Positions 1 to 5,893 of a stretch of DNA of 6,214 nucleotides are shown in pieces. Position 1 is the stretch's first letter; each line of letters begins with the position of its first letter. A model generated the notes under the pieces. The model had not been told where the DNA came from and ran no database searches. It saw only the letters and a program-made list of their open reading frames with translations. Made by a program: the position numbers and the translations under genes. Where the stretch lies: NCBI GenBank assembly GCA_910586285.1, contig CAJUGR010000108.1, forward strand, positions 1 through 6,214, written 5' to 3'. This stretch comes from an uncultured Erysipelotrichaceae bacterium. GTDB taxonomy: Bacteria > Bacillota_I > Bacilli_A > Erysipelotrichales > Erysipelotrichaceae.

Positions 1-923
1 CCGTAATTCTGTGCGACAAAGCTGTTGAGTGCGGCCGCATAACCCTCGGAAGTCATCCAGGAAATCGATTCTATTTGACTGCCGACCTTTTGTACCGCAA
101 CCGCGCCATCCCCCCAATCCGCAATCAACCGGGCGATGATCATGGAAATGCAGGAAAACAACATACTTTGTACCGCTGTCGGTAATCCGATCCGAAAGAT
201 TTCCTTACTATGTTGCTTTGACAGCGGACCGATCAAATGAATGTGATCAAACAACAATGAATCACCGCGCACGATCAAAGCAAATAACAGCGTTACCATC
301 GCTTGTGCCGCAACGGTCGCAATGCCCGCTCCCAACACACCGAGCGCCGGAACTAACCCAAATCCGAATATCAACAGCGGATCCAAAACAATATTCAGAA
401 TCAACCCGATAGTCGTTGCGATAAAGGAGGCCCGGCTATTTCCCATCGCTGTTAAAATACCGGTATAGATTTGATTCATAAAGGAAAAGATAACCAACCC
501 GCATGTCACAAACAGATAATTCTGTGCATCACGGTTAACTTGCATGCTGTTCAAATGAAAAAAGGAGATCATCATCTTGCCAAACAATAATGATATGATG
601 CCAAAAGCGATCGCAAAAATGATTGCCATACGAAAGGAATTTGCCGCATAGGCACGTGCTGCTTCTTTTTGATCGGCCCCCAGTGCCTGACCCACCTTGA
701 TTTGCCCGCCCATTTTGGCTAAGGTCGCCAAACCGTTGGAGAACCACATGAACATTCCGGCTGCCCCTACCGATGCGACCGCACCGCTGCCTAAGCGGCC
801 GATCCAGATCATATCCGTCAGATTATATGCCATTTGGATAAAGCTGGTAGCCATGATCGGCAATGCCAGGGCACTCAATGCCGGTAAGATGCGACCATCC
901 AATAAATTCGCAGTTCTTTTCAT
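1..923 (-). CDS. MATE family efflux transporter, partial (C-terminus beyond left edge)
   Basis: This integral membrane exporter of the MATE (multidrug and toxic compound extrusion) superfamily would extrude drugs or cationic metabolites in exchange for Na+ or H+. I read 307 complete codons from ATG 923-921; the frame is open to the window edge, so roughly the last third is missing. Visible family signatures are the N-terminal LPIMATSFIQMAYNLTDMIW block (residues 21-40), GRLG at 42-45, the GNSRASFIATTIGL block near 161-174 followed by NIVLDPLLIFG (177-187), and the start of the second lobe, FRIGLPTAVQSMLF (243-256). ESISWMTSEGYAAALN (285-300) is also typical. The start is set by GAGGTGA at 927-933, ideally spaced. 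It is divergent from the second MATE gene at 1141 and belongs to a different subgroup. The substrate cannot be told from sequence. Family assignment is firm. Confidence 0.95.
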   Translation of the reverse strand, partial: MKRTANLLDGRILPALSALALPIMATSFIQMAYNLTDMIWIGRLGSGAVASVGAAGMFMWFSNGLATLAKMGGQIKVGQALGADQKEAARAYAANSFRMAIIFAIAFGIISLLFGKMMISFFHLNSMQVNRDAQNYLFVTCGLVIFSFMNQIYTGILTAMGNSRASFIATTIGLILNIVLDPLLIFGFGLVPALGVLGAGIATVAAQAMVTLLFALIVRGDSLLFDHIHLIGPLSKQHSKEIFRIGLPTAVQSMLFSCISMIIARLIADWGDGAVAVQKVGSQIESISWMTSEGYAAALNSFVAQNY

Positions 924-941
924 AAGTCACCTCAAGCCATC

Positions 942-970
942 ATTGTACGCTAAAGTAATCAAATTGTAAA
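942..970 (-). promoter_or_regulatory. sigma-A-type promoter of the minus-strand MATE gene
   Basis: Read on the minus strand, TTTACA (965-970) and TACAAT (942-947) are separated by exactly 17 bases. Transcription would start near 935, almost at the ribosome binding site (927-933), giving a very short leader. I saw no terminator or riboswitch between promoter and gene. Confidence 0.7.
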
Positions 971-987
971 GTAATGATGTGCTTCAT

Positions 988-1000
988 TTGATCATATCAA
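988..1000. promoter_or_regulatory. possible operator: TTGAT-cat-ATCAA palindrome
   Basis: A perfect 5-bp inverted repeat with a 3-bp spacer lies 18 bp upstream of the -35 box of the minus-strand MATE promoter and about 85 bp upstream of the plus-strand one. The position would suit a regulator of the divergent pair. No regulator gene is visible in the window, and a 5-bp arm in AT-rich DNA can occur by chance. Confidence 0.2.
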
Positions 1001-1085
1001 TCATGGCATATCCTTTCGACTTTGTGACATTTTTAAAAGACTTTTCTGACCACGCAAAAGGACACAAAATATTAGATAAAACAAC

Positions 1086-1113
1086 TTGAAAAAGCAGTGA
1101 AAAGTGATACAAT
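1086..1113 (+). promoter_or_regulatory. sigma-A-type promoter with extended -10 for the plus-strand MATE gene
   Basis: TTGAAA (1086-1091) and TACAAT (1108-1113) are 16 bases apart. A TG dinucleotide at 1105-1106 gives the extended form TGaTACAAT. The predicted start near 1120 leaves a leader of about 20 bases containing the Shine-Dalgarno AAAGGAAA (1127-1134). Confidence 0.75.
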
Positions 1114-1140
1114 TAAGAGCAATGTGAAAGGAAATGCTTT

Positions 1141-2538
1141 ATGATAAAACCATTGAGCCGAAAACGCTCCTATGAAATCAATATGTGTGAGGGCCCGATT
1201 TTCAAAAAAATCATCGCCTTTGCCCTGCCGTTAGTCTGTTCCGGCATCCTGCAGCTGTTATTCAATGCGGCCGATATTATTGTTGTAGGTCGCTTTAGCG
1301 GTAATCACGCATTGGCAGCCGTCGGTTCCACAAGTTCTTTAATCAATCTGCTGATCAATTTATTTATCGGCGTTTCTATCGGCGCAAATGTTTTGGTTGG
1401 TCGCTATTACGGCGCTCAAGACTATGATAACATTGAAGACAGTGTTCATACCGCCATCGCAACCGCTTGTTTATTCGGTGTCATCATGGTTTTTATCGGT
1501 GGTGTTGCCGCACAACCGATGTTACAGTTAATGGGAACTCCGGATAACGTCATTGATTTATCGGTTTTATATATGAGAATCTATTTTGTCGGAATGCCTT
1601 CCTTCATGATTTATAACTTTGGCGCAGCCATTCTGCGCTCGGTCGGCGATACCAAACGCCCGCTCTACTTTCTGTTTGTCTCCGGTGTGATCAATGTCGT
1701 ATTCAATTTGTTTTTTGTAATTGCCTGCCATTTGGGAGTAGCCGGTGTTGCATTGGCTACCATTCTTTCGGAAACGATCTCAGCGATATTAATTCTCATG
1801 AGCCTGCATCAAAATGAAGGTGCTTTGCGGCTCAACTTTAAAAAGCTGAAAATTCATAAAGATAAGCTGATTCAAATGTTAAAAATCGGACTGCCGGCCG
1901 GCTTACAGGGCACCATCTTTTCCGTTTCCAATGTCTTGATTCAGTCATCCGTCAATTCCTTCGGTGACATCGTCATGGCCGGCAATACCGCCGCCAGCAA
2001 TTTAGAAGGTTTTGTTTATACAGCAATGAATGCGGTGTATCAAACGGCACTCAGCTTCACTTCACAAAATATCGGAGCCAAAAAGTATGAGCGCATCGAT
2101 AAGATACTCCTACAATGTCTTTTCACCGTCACCGTCATCGGATTGTTTATGGGGATCGGCGCCTATTTGTTTGCACAGCCGCTGTTATCTTTATATACTG
2201 ACAGTAAAGAGGTCATCGAGTATGGAATCATTCGGCTCGGCATCATTTGTGTTCCCTACTTCCTCTGCGGTATTATGGATGTGTTTGTCGGCAGTCTGCG
2301 CGGTTTGGGATATTCCATCATGCCGATGTTGGTTTCCTTTAGCGGTGCTTGTCTGTTTCGTATGATTTGGATCTTCACTGTTTTTACCGTTAATCACACC
2401 TTATTTACTCTTTATATCTCCTATCCGATCTCATGGTTTTTAACTGCCTTTATTCACTGCATATGTTATTTGATCGTCCGTAGGAAATTTATCAATTTAA
2501 AAAATACGGCAACGGATGATCCTGTTTCTATCGCATAA
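1141..2538 (+). CDS. MATE family efflux transporter, complete
   Basis: This 465-residue membrane exporter of the MATE superfamily has normal family length, with two six-helix lobes expected. Lobe 1 begins at about residue 25 with FALPLVCSGILQLLFNAADIIVVGRF-type sequence. The conserved LRSVGDTKRPLY motif is at 165-176. Lobe 2 begins with KIGLPAGLQG (248-257), and its matching LRGLG motif is at 386-390. The 15 residues before MCEGP are basic and polar, and the C-terminus is a short polar tail. I chose ATG 1141 because AAAGGAAA (1127-1134) lies about 7 bases upstream; the internal ATG at codon 15 has no ribosome binding site. The gene is alone behind its own extended -10 promoter and ends just before a strong terminator. 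It is only distantly similar to the divergent MATE gene, so recent duplication is unlikely. Substrate unknown. Confidence 0.97.
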   Translation: MIKPLSRKRSYEINMCEGPIFKKIIAFALPLVCSGILQLLFNAADIIVVGRFSGNHALAAVGSTSSLINLLINLFIGVSIGANVLVGRYYGAQDYDNIEDSVHTAIATACLFGVIMVFIGGVAAQPMLQLMGTPDNVIDLSVLYMRIYFVGMPSFMIYNFGAAILRSVGDTKRPLYFLFVSGVINVVFNLFFVIACHLGVAGVALATILSETISAILILMSLHQNEGALRLNFKKLKIHKDKLIQMLKIGLPAGLQGTIFSVSNVLIQSSVNSFGDIVMAGNTAASNLEGFVYTAMNAVYQTALSFTSQNIGAKKYERIDKILLQCLFTVTVIGLFMGIGAYLFAQPLLSLYTDSKEVIEYGIIRLGIICVPYFLCGIMDVFVGSLRGLGYSIMPMLVSFSGACLFRMIWIFTVFTVNHTLFTLYISYPISWFLTAFIHCICYLIVRRKFINLKNTATDDPVSIA

Positions 2539-2545
2539 ATCACAC

Positions 2546-2569
2546 AATGAACCTTCGGGTTCGTTTTTT
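2546..2569 (+). terminator. intrinsic terminator of the plus-strand MATE gene (UUCG tetraloop)
   Basis: GAACC (2549-2553), loop TTCG (2554-2557) and GGTTC (2558-2562) form a perfect stem with the very stable C(UUCG)G loop. The stem extends by a G-U and two A-U pairs to 8 bp and runs into TTTTTT (2564-2569). It starts 8 bases after the stop codon. Confidence 0.9.
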
Positions 2570-2601
2570 GTTTCAATGGCAAAAGTTATTATCCTGCCAT
2601 G

Positions 2602-2637
2602 AAAAAAGGGAGTGGATCTCTTCATCCGCTACCCTTT
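2602..2637 (-). terminator. intrinsic terminator of the minus-strand AT-rich unit
   Basis: On the minus strand AAAGGGT-AGCGGAT (2637-2624) pairs with ATCCACTCCC (2617-2608) across a six-base loop, with one bulged base. It is followed directly by TTTTTT (2607-2602). The U tract is on the minus-strand side, so it mainly serves the genes at 2700-3318. On the plus strand it is followed only by a weak T-rich run, so a backup role for the MATE gene is possible. Confidence 0.8.
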
Positions 2638-2643
2638 CATTTC

Positions 2644-2673
2644 TTATATGAATGCTATATGCATTTTATATAA
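2644..2673. repeat. AT-rich long hairpin between gene end and terminator
   Basis: AATGC (2651-2655), loop TATAT and GCATT (2661-2665) form a perfect stem. It continues outward with a G-U pair, one bulged base at 2667 and six further A-T pairs (2644-2649 with 2668-2673). It lies between the stop codon at 2700 and the terminator, so it would sit in the 3' untranslated part of the minus-strand transcript. It has no T tract, so it is not itself a good terminator. Function unknown. Confidence 0.5.
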
Positions 2674-2699
2674 TCCTCGGCATTATTTTTCAAATATTT

Positions 2700-3146
2700 C
2701 TATTCATAGGATTCCTTTTTATCATTTTTTATGATACATAAAGTAAGCACAAAATATAATATGATATGAATCATCTTATAACTTGGTACATAATACATAT
2801 ATCGATAACAAATTGTTTGTAAATCGAATGATACATACATGGATATAATCAAAACAAACAAAACCACAATTCCAATGATTAATATTGCGATTAAAAAATA
2901 GCGAAGTTTCTTATCAAGAAAAGACGGTAAATTCTCTGTTTTTATCCAAGATGCGGATAATAATGCCAATACACTGCCTAACAGACAAGGAAAAATCAGT
3001 TGAAGCAACAGCCTTACGGCTTCTGTATTTCTGTTAAATTCATAAGTCGTGGCAGAAAAAGCATTCATCTTATTGGAATATAAAATCATTGAAGCCAAAA
3101 ATACCGTCAACAGAAAGCAGATTATCTGTTTCTTATTCTTATTCAT
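2700..3146 (-). CDS. unrecognised four-helix membrane protein, 148 aa
   Basis: I do not recognise a family. The protein has four clear hydrophobic segments at about residues 8-24, 45-65, 82-105 and 125-139, and little else. The positively charged ends (NKNKK at the start, KNDKK at the end) suggest that both termini face the cytoplasm. There is no catalytic motif and no convincing signal-peptide cleavage site. The start ATG 3146-3144 is supported by AAAGGGG (3153-3159) with a 6-base gap. The stop is TAG. It lies 37 bases downstream of a small peptide ORF on the same strand, apparently sharing its promoter (3375-3403) and ending at the terminator at 2602-2637. Base composition is clearly more AT-rich than the MATE and scp genes, which hints at acquisition by transfer. 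A self-immunity or small-transporter role is conceivable from size and context, but this is speculation. Confidence 0.75.
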   Translation of the reverse strand: MNKNKKQIICFLLTVFLASMILYSNKMNAFSATTYEFNRNTEAVRLLLQLIFPCLLGSVLALLSASWIKTENLPSFLDKKLRYFLIAILIIGIVVLFVLIISMYVSFDLQTICYRYMYYVPSYKMIHIILYFVLTLCIIKNDKKESYE

Positions 3147-3183
3147 AATAAGCCCCTTTCAGCTAAAAGAAATCCTTAATGTA

Positions 3184-3318
3184 TTAAAATATACTAAATT
3201 GCCAGCTATTTGTCCAACCTCTGCATGTATATTTTTGGGTCATTCCAATATATGCGCTAGAAACATTGTATCCATTAGCAATCGGCGTCCAATTTACAGA
3301 TGTAGAATAAGTTTTCAA
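3184..3318 (-). CDS. small peptide ORF of unknown function, 44 aa (TTG start, uncertain)
   Basis: This is a short ORF directly behind a consensus promoter and a very strong Shine-Dalgarno sequence (AAAAGGAGGGGAG on the minus strand, about 3331-3343). The only usable in-frame start is TTG 3318-3316, about 12 bases after GGGGAG, which is too far to be ideal. An ATA codon sits two codons earlier, at the expected distance. The peptide is polar and aromatic, rich in Thr, Ser, Asn, Tyr and Trp (for example VNWTPIANGY, CRGWTNSWQF), with one Cys, three Trp and no hydrophobic leader. Such composition suggests a beta-rich secreted or peptide-toxin-like segment, or the surviving C-terminus of a secreted protein that lost its signal peptide. 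It is followed after 37 bases by the four-helix membrane protein. I found no family match by eye. Translation is plausible, not proven. Confidence 0.45.
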   Translation of the reverse strand: MKTYSTSVNWTPIANGYNVSSAYIGMTQKYTCRGWTNSWQFSIF

Positions 3319-3374
3319 ATCTATGAAATACTCCCCTCCTTTTAATAAAACTAGACATCAATTTGCCCGCTTAC

Positions 3375-3403
3375 ATTATATGATAAAATATTGCATACGT
3401 CAA
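3375..3403 (-). promoter_or_regulatory. consensus sigma-A-type promoter of the AT-rich unit
   Basis: On the minus strand TTGACG (3398-3403) and TATAAT (3375-3380) are separated by exactly 17 bases. Transcription would start near 3368, about 25 bases before the strong ribosome binding site of the small peptide ORF. Among the promoters in this window it is one of the closest to consensus. Confidence 0.8.
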
Positions 3404-3566
3404 TATAGTTGAAAATCATTAATAACGCTTTGCTTAAAGCCACTCAAATTATAATATATGCAATTATTTAAATATTCAATCCAAACGAAATGTAACCATT
3501 AGTTGCTCTCGAGTTCGTTGGTCACTGCGCCTCTTATGAATTGTCTTCACAGATATCTGTTATCCT
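3404..3566. other. AT-rich intergenic DNA without recognised content
   Basis: This lies between the AT-rich unit's promoter and the terminator of the scp operon. I looked for short ORFs with ribosome binding sites, tRNA-like structure and repeats on both strands and saw none that I can support. Only very short ORFs (under 20 codons) without ribosome binding sites are present. The left edge of an AT-rich insertion may lie here, but I see no flanking repeat. Confidence 0.5.
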
Positions 3567-3596
3567 AAAAAGGCGATCGCTTGTCACGGTATCGCC
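3567..3596 (-). terminator. intrinsic terminator of the scpAB operon
   Basis: On the minus strand GGCGAT (3596-3591) and ATCGCC (3577-3572) form a GC-rich 6-bp stem around a 13-base loop, followed by TTTTT (3571-3567). It begins 25 bases after the scpB stop codon. Confidence 0.75.
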
Positions 3597-3621
3597 GTTT
3601 ACTACATTATGATGCTTCCCT

Positions 3622-4176
3622 TTACAAATCTTCTTGAAACAGTTCTTCATCCAAATTAGCTTCGTTATCCGGTAATTCCGGTAATTCCTTCAGGCTTTTC
3701 AGTTGAAAGGAATCCATAAAGGCTTCCGTTACCTCATACAGAAAGGGACGACCTGCCGCATCACTGCGACCGCATTCACGAATCAAATTGCGTGCCAATA
3801 ACTTGCGAATCATCATATCACAGCCGACACCGCGAATTTCTTCGATTTCCGACCGGGTAATCGGCTGACGATAAGCAATGATCGCCAAGGTTTCTAAAGC
3901 TGCCTGAGAGAGGGTTGCCAGTTTGACACTCGCAAATAATTTCTCGGCATACGGATGAATCGCTTCTTTGGATACGAATTTATACACTCCGCCAAAATGA
4001 ACGATTTCCATCCCGCGGCTGTCATCTTCCACATATTCCTTCATCATCTCATCCAATAATGGCTCCAGTTCTTCAACGGGTAATTCCATCACGGCCGCAA
4101 GCTGGTCAGAGCCTAAGCCCTCATCACCGACCAGAAACAACAATCCTTCCAGTACCGCTTTCTTTTCGTTAAGCAT
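3622..4176 (-). CDS. scpB: segregation and condensation protein B
   Basis: ScpB is the KITE-type winged-helix subunit of the bacterial SMC-ScpAB condensin. It dimerises and binds the central part of the ScpA kleisin, helping organise and segregate the nucleoid. The 184-residue length is normal. The first winged helix spans about residues 1-80. The second (about 88-160) carries the family signature LSQAALETLAIIAYRQPIT (89-107) with EIRGV (113-117). A GRPFLYEVT motif follows (142-150). After the GV of EIRGV the usual Asn-x-Asp appears as GCD. The acidic tail (residues 165-184) is usual. The ATG at 4176-4174 lies inside the end of scpA (8-base overlap, GCTTATGCTTAA), with AAAGGAG at 4186-4192, so translation is probably coupled. 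A terminator follows closely. Identification is firm. Confidence 0.97.
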   Translation of the reverse strand: MLNEKKAVLEGLLFLVGDEGLGSDQLAAVMELPVEELEPLLDEMMKEYVEDDSRGMEIVHFGGVYKFVSKEAIHPYAEKLFASVKLATLSQAALETLAIIAYRQPITRSEIEEIRGVGCDMMIRKLLARNLIRECGRSDAAGRPFLYEVTEAFMDSFQLKSLKELPELPDNEANLDEELFQEDL

Positions 4177-4906
4177 AAGCCCCTTCTCCTTTAATAATCC
4201 AAATCATTTCTTCCTCATCCACCAAATACGTAATCAATTTTAACCGGATCATATCCAGCATCGCCAAAAAAGATACGATCACCATATGCAGATTTGTACA
4301 ATCCGAACATAATGTTTCAAAACTCATCTTCCCACTCCAATGGCGCAGACGCTGAATCATCTGTGCTTTACGTTCATCCACACTCAATTCCTTTACCGTC
4401 ACTTTGGTTTCATACGGTTGGGATAACGCCAAGCGCCGTAATACCTTATTCATTGCCTTGACCAGATCATAAGGATTCCCCTGTACATTTTCATCGACAA
4501 TAATTTTCATCCATTGCCCTGTTTCCTGACTCATCGGTTTGCTCATATGCTTTTGGCGATCCTCATATTGCTTCTGAAAGATTTGTGATACCTCTTTGAA
4601 GCGCTGATACTCCAAAAGTCGTTTGACCAGTTTATCTCGCTGGTCCTCTTCGTATTCCTCGGCAATCACCACTTTTTCCCGCGGTAACAGCTTTTTGCTT
4701 TTATATTCGATCAACCCGGCCAATTCTGCCAAATATTCACTGGCTACCTCTAAATGCATGGCTTCCATCGTATTGAGATAAGCCAAGTATTGATCGGTTA
4801 AAGTATCCATATTCAAATCAAATAAATCCAATTTATTTTCTTTTATCAGATGCAGCATCAGATCCAGCGGTCCTTCAAACTGATCAATGGTTATCTCAAA
4901 AGCCAC
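4169..4906 (-). CDS. scpA: segregation and condensation protein A (kleisin)
   Basis: ScpA is the kleisin subunit that bridges the two heads of the SMC dimer and recruits the ScpB dimer, acting at the chromosome in segregation. The length of 245 residues is typical. The N-terminal SMC-neck-binding domain has the hallmark FEGPLDLMLHLI (10-21) and SEYLAELAGLIEYKSKKLLP (56-75). A charged linker region that binds ScpB follows (about 85-130). The C-terminal winged helix (about 190-240, FETLC...VIVSFLAMLDMIRLKLI) binds the SMC head. The start is GTG at 4906-4904, with GAGGTGA (4911-4917) just upstream; no ATG fits better. An extended -10 promoter (4925-4954) lies so close that the leader is only about 12 bases. 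It is first in a two-gene operon with scpB, separated from the upstream gene by a terminator. Confidence 0.97.
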   Translation of the reverse strand: MAFEITIDQFEGPLDLMLHLIKENKLDLFDLNMDTLTDQYLAYLNTMEAMHLEVASEYLAELAGLIEYKSKKLLPREKVVIAEEYEEDQRDKLVKRLLEYQRFKEVSQIFQKQYEDRQKHMSKPMSQETGQWMKIIVDENVQGNPYDLVKAMNKVLRRLALSQPYETKVTVKELSVDERKAQMIQRLRHWSGKMSFETLCSDCTNLHMVIVSFLAMLDMIRLKLITYLVDEEEMIWIIKGEGAYA

Positions 4907-4924
4907 AAAATCACCTCGGTGTAC

Positions 4925-4954
4925 ATTATATCAAACATTCTATCTAAGACGCAA
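4925..4954 (-). promoter_or_regulatory. extended -10 promoter of scpAB
   Basis: On the minus strand TATAAT (4925-4930) is preceded by TGa, giving TGaTATAAT. A weak -35 TTGCGT (4949-4954) lies 18 bases upstream. The start near 4918 falls right at the edge of the ribosome binding site, so the scpA message would have an unusually short leader. Confidence 0.75.
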
Positions 4955-4993
4955 TTCTTTTCTTCATCGCTGTCGATGTAAATATACAAAGTC

Positions 4994-5028
4994 AAAAAAA
5001 CAGTCGATCATCATTTGTGAGTGACTGC
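4994..5028 (-). terminator. intrinsic terminator of the 176-aa unknown gene
   Basis: On the minus strand GCAGTC (5028-5023) pairs with GACTG plus a wobble T (5005-5000) around a 17-base loop, which has a weak inner TCA/TGA pairing. A TTTTTTT run (5000-4994) follows. It lies 14 bases after the stop codon and separates this gene from scpAB. Confidence 0.75.
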
Positions 5029-5041
5029 CTTTCTTATGCCT

Positions 5042-5572
5042 TTATCGCTTCCATTTATCGAGTTTATAACCCTTATCCCGTAAAACAGCACGGAAGCTTT
5101 CCGCAAAATCCAGAAATTTTTCTCTTTCTTTCGGCTGATAAATATTTTTAGGACCGTATTTCGTATTACTGTCGGTACCTTCTATGTTTAATATCTCGCC
5201 GAAGGAACCGTAATTCTTTTCATACTCAAAGCATAATTGATGATATTTCGGATTATACGAGATATTGTCAATCTTATCCGTTTCGATCCGATAGGCTTCG
5301 CTATGTTCCTTTAGTTCGTGATCGACTTGAATTAACAGCATATCGTAATCACTGCTGCGATAGCCGACAATGTAATAATAAAATGTTGTGGTATTCGTAT
5401 CAAACACAAAGCCTCTCTCATATTTCGAGGTTGACATATAAGCATACAGTATCTCATAAGAATCACCATCCATAACCGCTTCATTAAAAATCGCTCTCAT
5501 TCTTTTTTTCTTCACTTCGCAATCAGCCGCATCATAGATCGGCTCTTGCACTTTTTTAGAAAACAGCCCCAT
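5042..5572 (-). CDS. hypothetical soluble protein, 176 aa
   Basis: I do not recognise a family. The protein starts MGLFSKK, a short basic N-terminus common in small Firmicutes cytoplasmic or membrane-proximal proteins. There is no signal peptide and no membrane segment. The body alternates charged and aromatic strand-like stretches (GFVFDTNTTTFYYYIVGY at about 54-71, then DMLLIQVDHEL). It ends in a predicted amphipathic helix (REKFLDFAESFRAVLRDKGY, 150-169). This pattern resembles a PH-like or similar small beta domain capped by a helix, but that is inference from appearance only. I chose ATG 5572-5570 because AAAGGAG ends five bases upstream. A TTG five codons earlier is open but would place the ribosome binding site inside the gene. 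It is a single-gene unit with its own promoter (5604-5632) and terminator (4994-5028). Confidence 0.85.
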   Translation of the reverse strand: MGLFSKKVQEPIYDAADCEVKKKRMRAIFNEAVMDGDSYEILYAYMSTSKYERGFVFDTNTTTFYYYIVGYRSSDYDMLLIQVDHELKEHSEAYRIETDKIDNISYNPKYHQLCFEYEKNYGSFGEILNIEGTDSNTKYGPKNIYQPKEREKFLDFAESFRAVLRDKGYKLDKWKR

Positions 5573-5603
5573 AATTACTCCTTTCAAATCTCATTTCATG
5601 GTT

Positions 5604-5632
5604 AGTATACTACGATGATTGATCTATTTCAA
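5604..5632 (-). promoter_or_regulatory. sigma-A-type promoter of the 176-aa unknown gene
   Basis: On the minus strand TTGAAA (5627-5632) and TATACT (5604-5609) are exactly 17 bases apart, about 25 bases upstream of the ribosome binding site. The element-like DNA to the right starts only just beyond the -35 box, so the promoter appears intact. Confidence 0.75.
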
Positions 5633-5688
5633 TCCCCTCCTTTTGCTCATGTGAGACAAAGAAATAAAATAAGTGTTAAATTTTTTTA

Positions 5689-5705
5689 TCTGGCTGACTG
5701 CCAGA
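5689..5705. repeat. short perfect inverted repeat TCTGGC-tgact-GCCAGA
   Basis: A 6-bp perfect stem with a 5-base loop lies 12 bases after the stop codon of the mobC remnant (minus-strand sense). On the minus strand it is followed by A residues, not T, so it is not a standard terminator. It lies close to the likely border between host DNA and the mobile-element remnant and could be an element-end structure. Confidence 0.4.
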
Positions 5706-5716
5706 CAGATCGGGCT

Positions 5717-5866
5717 TTACTCGGGCAACTCTGCCTTGCCGACAAAAGAGTAAAAGATTTCGAATTCCTGCCTGCGAAGCTTCCCCCGTTGTTTCTCGTC
5801 CTCGGTCTGCTCGGTCAAGCGCGTCTTGATTACCCGGTGGCGGTGGGGCGTGTTGTATTTTCTCAT
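5717..5866 (-). pseudogene. truncated mobC-like relaxosome gene (first ~20 codons only)
   Basis: MobC-type proteins are small ribbon-helix-helix DNA-binding accessories that help a relaxase nick oriT during mobilisation of plasmids and integrative elements. The ORF opens with MRKYNTPHRHRVIKTRLTE, which I recognise as the typical start of MobC proteins in Firmicutes integrative elements (usually roughly 110-130 residues). After residue 20 the similarity ends. A highly charged unrelated tail (QTEDEKQRGKLRRQEF, then FYSFVGKAELPE) runs to a stop at 49 residues. The ribosome binding site is intact, AGGAGG at 5876-5881, nine bases before ATG 5866-5864. An upstream in-frame extension to 5917 is open but lacks a good start. 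I read it as a deletion or recombination junction inside mobC. No relaxase follows downstream. Family call from memory, moderate confidence. Confidence 0.6.
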
Positions 5867-5893
5867 GGCTGTGAACCTCCTTTTGTGGGTGGA

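Noticed and set aside
218..969. Plus-strand ORFs of 64 and 90 codons
   Set aside because: They lie antisense to the clearly coding minus-strand MATE gene and have no family resemblance or ribosome binding site.
2030..2397. Out-of-frame and antisense ORFs inside the plus-strand MATE gene
   Set aside because: They are shadows of a complete conserved gene.
3316..3343. Shared 12-mer AAAAGGAGGGGA here and at about 5633-5644 on the minus strand
   Set aside because: Probably only two independent strong Shine-Dalgarno-like sequences; the copy near 5640 leads only to an eight-codon ORF, and the similarity does not extend usefully.
3049..3345. Plus-strand 98-codon ORF
   Set aside because: It overlaps antisense to the membrane protein and the small peptide ORF, has no good ribosome binding site, and the promoter and terminator signals point the other way.
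3319..3355. ATG at about 3355 on the minus strand giving a 27-codon peptide overlapping the TTG ORF
   Set aside because: No Shine-Dalgarno precedes it and the strong ribosome binding site lies inside it.
3505..3540. tRNA-like GAGTTCGTTGG stretch, possible attachment site
   Set aside because: No acceptor stem, anticodon arm or duplicated copy could be found.
5573..5587. TTG start giving a 181-aa version of the unknown protein
   Set aside because: It would place the AAAGGAG ribosome binding site inside codons 2-3; the ATG at 5572 is correctly spaced from that site.
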